From JAOPZW01 sp963835295 (lineage in GTDB: Bacteria > Actinomycetota > Thermoleophilia > Solirubrobacterales > Solirubrobacteraceae): DNA of 64,000 bases. The position numbers and the translations under genes were made by a program. Below are positions 16,278-22,740 of the stretch, piece by piece (positions within the stretch are counted from its first letter, which is position 1; each line of letters starts with the position of its first letter). The notes beneath the pieces were generated by a model. The model did no database searches. It saw nothing but the letters and a program-made list of their open reading frames with translations, and was not told the origin of the DNA. The DNA is taken from assembly GCA_963835295.1 (NCBI GenBank), contig CAWIEX010000011.1, positions 868,001-932,000 of the forward strand, in the 5' to 3' direction.

Positions 16278-17699
16278 TTAGGCGACCGCCGGCGTCGCGA
16301 CCGCCTCGTCTGCGCCGTTGGCCTCGCGTCGGCGGCGCGGCAGCAGCAGGGCCACCAGCGCGCCGGCGGCCACCACGCCCGAGGCCACCCACAGGGCGGG
16401 GACAACGCCGTCGACGAAGGTCTGCGGCGACGCGAAGGCGCCGGACCCGCTGAACACGGTCGCCAGGACGGCCACCCCGAAGACACCGCCAACCTCGCGG
16501 ATCGCGTTGTTCGTCCCCGACGCCTGACCCGCCTGCGCCGGGCTGACGACGCTCAGCAGGGCGCTGGCCGAGGGAGCGAACACGAGGCCCATGCCGGCGC
16601 CGGCCATGGCGAAGGCGATGGCCTGCTCGCCGAAGGTCACCGACGTGGTGGTGGTCGCGGCGAACCACGCCAGGGCGCCGGCCTGCAGCGCCAGCCCGGA
16701 GGCCATGAAGCCGCGCGAGCCGAAGCGCTCGGACAGCACGCCGGCGATCGGCGCGACGATCATCGTGGCGCCGGTCCACAGCAGCATGCGCACGCCGGCC
16801 TGGAAGGGCGTGTAGCCGAGCACGTACTGCAGCACCTGGGTGAGCAGGAAGATCGAGCCGAACGTCCCGAAGTACATGAAGAACGAGACGGCGTTGGTCA
16901 CGGCGTAGGTGCGCTTGCGGAAGAGGCCCATCGGGACCATCGGCTCCTTCGTGTGCAGCTCCCAGGCGACGAAGGCCGCGAGCAGCAGGGCGCCGATGGC
17001 CAGCGACGACACGATGAGCGGGTTCGTCCAGCCCTCCGACTGCCCGCGGACGAGGCCGAAGACGAGCGCGAAGAGGCCGATCGAGGCGAGGCCGAGGCCC
17101 GGCAGGTCGAGCGTGCGCGACGGGCCGTGGCTCTCGCGCAGCACCCGCGCGGCGATCGGGAGCAGGGCCAGGCCGATGGGCACGTTGATCCAGAAGATCC
17201 AATGCCAGGAGATCCCGTCGACGACGGCGCCGCCGACGATCGGGCCCAACGCGACGCCGGTGCCGCTGATGCCCGACCAGATGCCAAGCGCGGCGCCGCG
17301 GCGGTCGGCCGGAAAGGCGTCGGCGAGCAGGGTGAGGGTGAGCGGGGCGACGATGGCGCCGCCGACGCCCTGAAGGGCGCGTGCGGCGACGAGCGCGCCG
17401 GTGGTCGGCGCCAGCGCTGCCGCGGCGCTCGAGGCGGTGAAGAGCGAGAGGCCGATGAGGAACAGCCGGCGGCGGCCGAAGCGGTCGCCGAGCGCGGCGC
17501 CGGGGATGAGCATGACCGCGAACGCGAGCGTGTAGGCGTTGATGGTCCACTCGAGCGACTGCAGCGTGGCGCCGAGGTCCTCGCGGATGGCGGGCAGCGC
17601 GACGGTGACGACCAGGTTGTCGAGCACGACCATGAAGAGCGCCAGCGAGACGATCGCGAGCGTGGCGCCGGTGCGGGTCTTCGGTGAGGCGGGGGACAT
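16278..17699 (-). CDS. DHA2-family drug efflux MFS transporter (EmrB/QacA type)
   Basis: 473 residues with about 14 hydrophobic segments. MFS motif A appears as GAALGDRFGRRRLFLIG (about residues 67-83); motif C as GISGTGVALGPIVGGAVVDG (about 142-161); the first helix has the DHA2 signature VVLDNLVVTVALPAI (residues 25-39). It should export drugs or dyes by proton antiport. It is divergent from a TetR gene, with a near-perfect palindrome between them that is almost certainly the repressor's operator. The C-terminal tail is short and hydrophilic. Confidence 0.9.
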   Translation of the reverse strand: MSPASPKTRTGATLAIVSLALFMVVLDNLVVTVALPAIREDLGATLQSLEWTINAYTLAFAVMLIPGAALGDRFGRRRLFLIGLSLFTASSAAAALAPTTGALVAARALQGVGGAIVAPLTLTLLADAFPADRRGAALGIWSGISGTGVALGPIVGGAVVDGISWHWIFWINVPIGLALLPIAARVLRESHGPSRTLDLPGLGLASIGLFALVFGLVRGQSEGWTNPLIVSSLAIGALLLAAFVAWELHTKEPMVPMGLFRKRTYAVTNAVSFFMYFGTFGSIFLLTQVLQYVLGYTPFQAGVRMLLWTGATMIVAPIAGVLSERFGSRGFMASGLALQAGALAWFAATTTTSVTFGEQAIAFAMAGAGMGLVFAPSASALLSVVSPAQAGQASGTNNAIREVGGVFGVAVLATVFSGSGAFASPQTFVDGVVPALWVASGVVAAGALVALLLPRRRREANGADEAVATPAVA

Positions 17700-17722
17700 G
17701 AGGCGACTTCCTCCGTAGAGTT

Positions 17723-17764
17723 CTTAGTGACTGCTAACTAGTTGCGAAGTTAGCGGTCACTAAG
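17723..17764. promoter_or_regulatory. TetR operator between efflux pump and regulator
   Basis: Inverted repeat with 17-bp arms (CTTAGTGACTGCTAACT and its complement with one mismatch) separated by 8 bases. It is unusually AT-rich for this genome and covers the divergent promoters of the MFS pump and the TetR gene, so a single repressor could control both. The duplicated TAGTGAC/GTCACTA and GTTAGC/GCTAAC blocks suggest binding by two dimers. Confidence 0.8.
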
Positions 17765-17778
17765 TAATCTGTCAAGGC

Positions 17779-18348
17779 ATGGCCACGAAGACATCGCAGC
17801 GCACCCGCCAGACCGCCCCCGAGCGCCGCGAGGCGCTCGTCGTGGCGGCGGTCGAGCACTTCGCCCAGACGGGCCTGCACGGCACGGCGGTGAGCACGAT
17901 CACCGACGAGGTCGGGATCACTCAGCCGTACGCCTTCAGCCTCTTCGGCACGAAGAAGGGGCTCTTCCTGGCGGCCGTCGAGCGCGGCTGCGAGCGCATC
18001 GCCGAGACCTTTCGCGCCGCGGCCGCCGACGCCGGCGACGAGGGCCCGCTGGCCGCGATGGGCGCGGCCTACGGCGACCTCATGACCGATCGCTCGCTGC
18101 TGCTGATGCAGTTGCAGGGCTACGCGGCGTGCGGCGACGACGAGGTGCGCGAGGTCGTCCGCCGGGGCTACGCGCAGCTCTACGAGCTCGTGCGCGAGCT
18201 CAGCGGCGCCGACGCCTTGGAGCTCCGGGGCTTCTTCGCGACCGGGATGCTGATCAACGTGGCCGCGGCCATGGACCTGCCCGAGTTGTTCTCCGACCAG
18301 ACGTGGATGCAGGACTGCCTGGGCCAGACCGCCGCGGACGCCGACTAG
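17779..18348 (+). CDS. TetR-family repressor of the adjacent efflux pump
   Basis: 189 residues. The N-terminal helix-turn-helix covers residues about 16-60: REALVVAAVEHFAQTGLHGT, then STITDEVGITQPYAFSLFGT and KKGLFLAAVE. The C-terminal ligand domain is divergent, as usual. The gene starts 15 bp after the large palindrome, which it most likely binds, repressing itself and the divergent DHA2 pump until a drug-like ligand binds. The SDR gene follows 11 bp downstream on the same strand and may share its transcript. Confidence 0.88.
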   Translation: MATKTSQRTRQTAPERREALVVAAVEHFAQTGLHGTAVSTITDEVGITQPYAFSLFGTKKGLFLAAVERGCERIAETFRAAAADAGDEGPLAAMGAAYGDLMTDRSLLLMQLQGYAACGDDEVREVVRRGYAQLYELVRELSGADALELRGFFATGMLINVAAAMDLPELFSDQTWMQDCLGQTAADAD

Positions 18349-18359
18349 GGTTGGCCGCC

Positions 18360-19199
18360 ATGCCCGCCTCGGGAACCGTGGTCATCACCGGCGCCTCGAC
18401 CGGCATCGGGCGCGCCACCGCGCTTCGGCTGGCCCGCGCCGGCTTCGCCGTCCTCGCCGGCGTGCGGCGCGAGGAGGACGGCGCCGACCTGCGGGCACAG
18501 GACGGGCGCATCGAGCCGGTGCTCGTCGATGTGACCGACGCTGGCCAGATCGCGAGCCTCGCCGCGCGCGTCGGCGGCGCCCCGCTGGCCGGGCTGGTTA
18601 ACAACGCCGGGATCGCGGTGGCCGGGCCGCTGGAAGGCGTACCGATCGACCTCGTGCGCCGCCAGTACGAGGTCAACGTCTTCGGGCTGCTGGCCGTGAC
18701 TCAGGCCCTCCTCGACCCCATCCGCGCCGGCCACGGGCGGATCGTCAACGTCGGCTCCATCGGCGGGCGCATCAACACGCCGTTCGTCGGGCCCTACAGC
18801 TCCTCCAAGGCGGCCGTGCGCAGCCTCAGCGCCGCGCTGAGGCGCGAGCTGCGCCCGTGGGACATCCGGGTCGCCCTCGTCGAGCCGGGCGCGCTGGACA
18901 CGCCGATCTGGCGCAAGGGCGAGCGGGGCGCGCAGGAGACCATCGACGCGTTGCCCGACCGCGTGCGCACCCTGTACGCGCGTCCGCTCGAGGCCCTGGT
19001 CGCCGCCACGCGCAAGATCGCCGCCGGCGCCAGCTCGGCCGACGAGGCCGCGCAGGCCATCGAGAACGCGCTCACCGCCGAGCGCCCGAAGGCGGTCTAC
19101 ACCGTCGGTCGCCAGGCCCGCATCCAGGGCGCGCTGCACAGCGTCCTGCCCACCCGCGCCTTCGACGCGCTCGTCGCGCGGGCGATGAAGACGGGCTAG
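18360..19199 (+). CDS. SDR family oxidoreductase
   Basis: 279 residues, a classical short-chain dehydrogenase: cofactor motif VVITGASTGIGRATALRLA (TGxxxGIG), LVNNAGIA (NNAG), catalytic Ser in IVNVGSIGGRI and Tyr-Lys in GPYSSSKAAV (YxxxK). The PG motif VEPGALDTPIW follows. Members of this subgroup reduce ketones or retinoid-like substrates with NAD(P)H; the substrate is not predictable. The ATG at 18360 is 11 bp after the TetR stop. Its stop codon overlaps that of the first DUF1990 gene. Confidence 0.88.
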   Translation: MPASGTVVITGASTGIGRATALRLARAGFAVLAGVRREEDGADLRAQDGRIEPVLVDVTDAGQIASLAARVGGAPLAGLVNNAGIAVAGPLEGVPIDLVRRQYEVNVFGLLAVTQALLDPIRAGHGRIVNVGSIGGRINTPFVGPYSSSKAAVRSLSAALRRELRPWDIRVALVEPGALDTPIWRKGERGAQETIDALPDRVRTLYARPLEALVAATRKIAAGASSADEAAQAIENALTAERPKAVYTVGRQARIQGALHSVLPTRAFDALVARAMKTG

Positions 19200-19867
19200 A
19201 AGCCCGATCTCGGCGGCGCCTCGGCCTTCGCCGAGAGGCCTGCGACGGTCAGCGACAACATCCGGGCGCACGCGTGGCGGTAGAAGCGCAGCTGCTCGCG
19301 GCGCGCGAACAGGCGCAGGCCGAGGCGGACGAGCAGGCTGTCGGTCGGCGCCGCGCGCGAGAAGGCATGGATGTGGAACTCCACGGCGCCGGTGTCCTCC
19401 CACTTCCACACCTCCCAGGCCATCTGGCCGATCTCGAGGTGCCCCGCGAGCGTGCGGTAGTTCCACCCCGAGACGCGCGCGCCTCGGCCTTCCACGTCGC
19501 GCCGCTCGTCGTAGGCCTCTCCCACCCGCACGCCGACCGGGAAGCGCAGGCGCCAGAAGCGCAGCTCGAGGAGCATCGTGCGCCCCTCGAGCGGCTCGCT
19601 CTCGTCGTAGAAGGCGCGCACGATCGACGGGTCGGCCACCTTGTAGTGGCGCATCAGGTGGCGGGCGACCTCCCAGCTCTGTCCCGGGCGGGGCGGCCCG
19701 GGCGGCTCCTGCGGCAGGGGCTGGCGCAGGTCGTCGACGTGCCAGCCCAGGCTCGGGGTCGGGCGGCCGACGCGCGCGGGGTCGAAGTTCAGGGGCCGCC
19801 CGCGAAGCTCGGCGAGGCGGGCGCGCGCCCGTTCGGGCGTGAGCGGCCGCTCACCCAGGATCGCCAT
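19196..19867 (-). CDS. DUF1990 family protein
   Basis: 223 residues. The C-terminal two thirds carries the DUF1990 pattern: FWRLRFPVGVRVGEAYDE, NYRTLAGHLEIGQMAWEVWK, GAVEFHIHAFSRAA. The biochemical role of this family is unknown. Its start overlaps the end of the next gene upstream on the same strand (19851-19867), indicating translational coupling to a second, divergent DUF1990-type protein. No signal peptide or membrane helix. Confidence 0.82.
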   Translation of the reverse strand: MAILGERPLTPERARARLAELRGRPLNFDPARVGRPTPSLGWHVDDLRQPLPQEPPGPPRPGQSWEVARHLMRHYKVADPSIVRAFYDESEPLEGRTMLLELRFWRLRFPVGVRVGEAYDERRDVEGRGARVSGWNYRTLAGHLEIGQMAWEVWKWEDTGAVEFHIHAFSRAAPTDSLLVRLGLRLFARREQLRFYRHACARMLSLTVAGLSAKAEAPPRSGF

Positions 19868-20564
19868 CGTCCACCCGGCGCGTCTCGATCTCGATGCCGC
19901 CGGTGATGCGCCCGCCCGCCGCCCGCGCGACGCGCTCGAGCAGCGACGTCCACATGTGCAGCTGGATCTCCTTGGCCATCCGCACGCGGTCGTAGAGCAG
20001 GTCGGAGAGACGATCGCCGCTGCGCGCCCACGACTCGATGTGGAAGACGAGCCGGTCGCCGTCGCGCGCCGTGGTGAACTCGATCTGGCCGGCCTCGAGA
20101 TGGCCGTCGAGCGTCGCGAGGCGAAACGACGTCGGCTGGAGGTCGACCACGCGGACCGGGCCGTCCCAGGGCCCCGGCATCCGCACGACGAACTCGTCGC
20201 CCAGGGCCATGCGGCCCTCCTCGCCGCGGACCTTCTGGAAGCTCGCGAACTCGGTGGGCGCGACCCGATCCGGAGCGCCGCTCACGAACGCCATCAGCTC
20301 CTCGGGCGTCTGCTGCGCGTCGCGGATGCGGACGCGGTAGTGGCGATGAAAGAGCGGCCCGGCACCGTGCTCGGGCAGCTGGACCTCGTCGTCCGAGACG
20401 CCGCGCGGCAGCGGAGGGGGAGCATCGTCGGCCGCCGAGCCCGCCACCTCGACACGGTGCATCGGCGTCGTGCGCCACATGTACTGCCACGAGGTCAGCG
20501 CGATGCCCACCGGCCAGCGGACGGCGGTGGCCAGGCGGCGCGAGCGCGGCAGTCGGCGGGGCAT
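19851..20564 (-). CDS. DUF1990-type protein (second copy)
   Basis: 237 residues. A short basic N-terminus with a weak hydrophobic patch (WPVGIALTSWQYMW) precedes HYRVRIRDAQQTPEELMAFV and the DUF1990-like part: SFRLATLDGHLEAGQIEFTT and RLVFHIESWARSGDRLS, which parallels GHLE...VEFHIHAFSR in the neighbouring gene. The two overlapping genes therefore look like an ancient tandem pair that may act as a heteromer. The start at 20564 lies 43 bp from the divergent small membrane protein gene. Confidence 0.75.
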   Translation of the reverse strand: MPRRLPRSRRLATAVRWPVGIALTSWQYMWRTTPMHRVEVAGSAADDAPPPLPRGVSDDEVQLPEHGAGPLFHRHYRVRIRDAQQTPEELMAFVSGAPDRVAPTEFASFQKVRGEEGRMALGDEFVVRMPGPWDGPVRVVDLQPTSFRLATLDGHLEAGQIEFTTARDGDRLVFHIESWARSGDRLSDLLYDRVRMAKEIQLHMWTSLLERVARAAGGRITGGIEIETRRVDDGDPG

Positions 20565-20607
20565 CGGGCGGTGCTACCCGAGCGCGCACAACGGGTAGCG
20601 CGAACCC

Positions 20608-20844
20608 ATGCTCACCCGCCGCCTCAACGACGTCGGCCTGCGCGGCTGGCACCTGCACGTCGCGTCGCTGGGCTCGATCGCCCTGTGCATCGGGCTGTGG
20701 ATCCGCGCGAAGACCGTCGACCAGGACGAGCGCGGCAACGCCGAGCGCCGGGCGCTCTTCGTGGGGCTCTGGCCGCCGATGTTCTGGCTCATCGGCGACT
20801 CGGTCGAGGGCCACGAGCGGCGCGGCCGCGGCCGCTGGCGCTAG
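20608..20844 (+). CDS. Small membrane protein
   Basis: 78 residues with two hydrophobic stretches (HLHVASLGSIALCIGLWI, and ALFVGLWPPMFWLIGDSV) and charged tails (HERRGRGRWR at the end). It resembles many short two-helix hypothetical proteins of Actinobacteria. Its stop codon overlaps the stop of the anti-sigma gene. It was kept because the frame is clean, the start ATG is close to the divergent gene, and hydrophobicity is organised. Confidence 0.6.
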   Translation: MLTRRLNDVGLRGWHLHVASLGSIALCIGLWIRAKTVDQDERGNAERRALFVGLWPPMFWLIGDSVEGHERRGRGRWR

Positions 20845-21137
20845 GCCCGCGGGCCGTTGGCGCTCTTCCAGTCGCGGAAGGTCGCCAGCAGCTCGGCCTC
20901 GGACTGGGGGGAGATGGAGTCGGTCGTGAGCTCGCCGAGGAGGTCGAGCATCTCGCGCATCTGGCGCAGGTACATCGTGCAGCCCTCGCACCCGGAGATG
21001 TGCGCGTCGAAGCGCGCCCGATCGACGGGCGACAGCGCACCCTCCAGGTAGTCCGTGACCAGCTCGACCATCTCCTGGCAGGAGAGGCCCGAATCGCCGC
21101 CGCGGCGGCGGAAGAGTCGTGTCAGCAGGTCAGGCAT
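20841..21137 (-). CDS. Anti-sigma factor, zinc-finger (ZAS) type
   Basis: 98 residues. The ZAS signature is visible: SCQEMVELVTDYLEGALSP, then RARFDAHISGCEGCTMYL, giving the H-x3-C-x2-C zinc ligands. No transmembrane helix follows, so it is a cytoplasmic, probably redox- or ligand-sensitive anti-sigma factor, as with RsrA-like proteins. Its ATG overlaps the stop of the ECF sigma gene by 8 bases, so the two proteins are made in balanced amounts. Confidence 0.88.
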   Translation of the reverse strand: MPDLLTRLFRRRGGDSGLSCQEMVELVTDYLEGALSPVDRARFDAHISGCEGCTMYLRQMREMLDLLGELTTDSISPQSEAELLATFRDWKSANGPRA

Positions 21138-21756
21138 CGGCGTAGTAGTCCTCGAGGCCCGCTCGCACCTTCGACCGCGCGCGGTGCAGAAGGACCCGTT
21201 GATTGGTCTCGGAAATGTCCAAAGCGCTACGCACCTCCTCGGAGGACAGGCCGTCGACGTCGCGCATGGTGATCACGGTGCGCTGCATCTCGGGCAGCTT
21301 GGCGATCTCCGACTCGATCCGCTCGACCGCCTCGTCGGAGGCCAGCGCGCGCTCGGGCTCCTCCCACCATCGCACGGGCGGCGCCGCCCACGCGCCCGCG
21401 CCGTTCCCGGCGGCGACGAAGCGCTCAGGGTCGACGGCGGCGAACTCGCCGTCGGTCTCCTCGCGCGCGAGCGCCGCGAAGGGCACCGAGCGCCGCTCCC
21501 GCGCGCCCCGCGTGCGGGCGCGGTTGACGAGAATGCTGAACACCCACGTGCGCAACGACGAGCGCTCCTCGAAGCGGTCGAGCCCCTGCAGCGCGGCCAG
21601 CCAGGTCTCCTGCACGACATCCTCGGCGACGGCCGCGCTGGGCACGTACATGCGCGCGACGCGCATCATCGAAGGCGACCAGCGGACGACGAGGTCCATG
21701 AACGCCTCTTCGTCCCCGGCCCGGAGGCGCTCCACCAACGCGTGGTCGTCGGCCAC
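21130..21756 (-). CDS. ECF-type RNA polymerase sigma factor
   Basis: About 208 residues. Region 2 includes RWSPSMMRVARMYVPSAAVA and EDVVQETWLAALQGLDRF; region 4 includes KLPEMQRTVITMRDVDGLSS and DISETNQRVLLHRARSKVR. The linker between them is longer than usual and carries an acidic/aromatic insert (PPVRWWEEPERALASDEAVE), seen in some actinobacterial sigma factors. The start is uncertain: GTG at 21756 is used; a TTG five codons upstream is possible. No ribosome site is obvious, so the mRNA may be leaderless. It is coupled to the anti-sigma gene downstream and divergent from the glucokinase operon, 25 bp away. Confidence 0.87.
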   Translation of the reverse strand: MADDHALVERLRAGDEEAFMDLVVRWSPSMMRVARMYVPSAAVAEDVVQETWLAALQGLDRFEERSSLRTWVFSILVNRARTRGARERRSVPFAALAREETDGEFAAVDPERFVAAGNGAGAWAAPPVRWWEEPERALASDEAVERIESEIAKLPEMQRTVITMRDVDGLSSEEVRSALDISETNQRVLLHRARSKVRAGLEDYYADA

Positions 21757-21781
21757 CGTGGGACCGTACAACGTCGCTAAC

Positions 21782-22735
21782 GTGCACAGCGTGGGCGATC
21801 GCTTGATCGGCGTCGATGTCGGTGGGACCAAGGTCTCGGTCGCCGTCCTGGAGGACGGCGTGCTCTCCGAGCCGGTGCTGCGCCCCACGGTCCTCTCCGA
21901 CAGCGGGGCGCTCGTCGACCAGCTCACCGAGGCGATCGAGGACGCGGGCCCGGCCGACGCCGTCGGCATCGGCGTGCCGAGCGTCATCGACTTCCAAACC
22001 GGGAGCGCGCGCAGCTCGGTCAACATCCCGCTAGAGGGCGTGCCGCTGCGTCAGCTGCTGACCGACCGGGTAGGGATCCCTGCCTTCGTCGACAACGACG
22101 CGACCGTCGCCGCGCTCGCCGAGGCCCATGACGACGACCTCAACCTCATCGCTGCCTCGCTCGTGATGATCACGGTGGGCACCGGCGTGGGCGGCGGGAT
22201 CGTCATCGACGGGCGCATCTACCGCGGGTTCACCGGCGCCGCACCCGAGCTCGGCCACATCATCGTCGGGGCCGACCTGACCGACGGCGCGCCGCCGCGC
22301 GCCGCGCGCCAGCCCCATCACGCCTCGCTGGAGTACCTCGCCGCGGGACGTGCCCTCGACCGCCTGGGCGAGGAGTGCGGCCTGGGCGACGGCACCGCGG
22401 TCGTCATGGCCGCCCGCGCCGGGGATCCCGAAGCACGTGAATGCATGCGCATCCTCGGGGAACGCCTCGGTGTGGGCATCGCCAACGTCGTGAACATCTT
22501 CGACCCCGAGCTCGTCGTCATCGGCGGCGGGGTCTCCGTGGCCGGAGAGCTGCTGCTCGACCCGGTCAAGGAGTCGGCGGCCCGCTTCATCCTGCCGGGC
22601 GTTGGCACGCAGACGCGCATCGAGCTCGCCCGTTACGGGCCGAAGGCCGGCGTCCGCGGAGCGGCGCTGCTCGCCGGGCAGGAGCTGGAAGGCGAAGGCC
22701 TTCCCCTTCAAGCCGAGACCACGAAAGAGAGCTGA
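21782..22735 (+). CDS. ROK-family glucokinase without the usual zinc cysteines
   Basis: About 317 residues. LIGVDVGGTKVSVAVLEDG is the ATP phosphate-1 motif; VPAFVDNDATVAALAEA-type sequence (IPAFVDNDATVAA) carries the catalytic Asp; ITVGTGVGGGIVIDG is the second phosphate motif; APELGHIIV follows, as in ROK sugar kinases. The normal CxCGxxGCxE zinc site is absent: the segment reads GAPPRAARQPHHASLEYLAAGRAL, retaining the Glu but no Cys. It should phosphorylate glucose to glucose 6-phosphate for the enzymes encoded next. Starts at 21782 or 21791 (both GTG) are possible. It is the first gene of the operon and lies 5 bp before tal-pgi. Confidence 0.85.
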   Translation: MHSVGDRLIGVDVGGTKVSVAVLEDGVLSEPVLRPTVLSDSGALVDQLTEAIEDAGPADAVGIGVPSVIDFQTGSARSSVNIPLEGVPLRQLLTDRVGIPAFVDNDATVAALAEAHDDDLNLIAASLVMITVGTGVGGGIVIDGRIYRGFTGAAPELGHIIVGADLTDGAPPRAARQPHHASLEYLAAGRALDRLGEECGLGDGTAVVMAARAGDPEARECMRILGERLGVGIANVVNIFDPELVVIGGGVSVAGELLLDPVKESAARFILPGVGTQTRIELARYGPKAGVRGAALLAGQELEGEGLPLQAETTKES

Positions 22736-22740
22736 CACCC

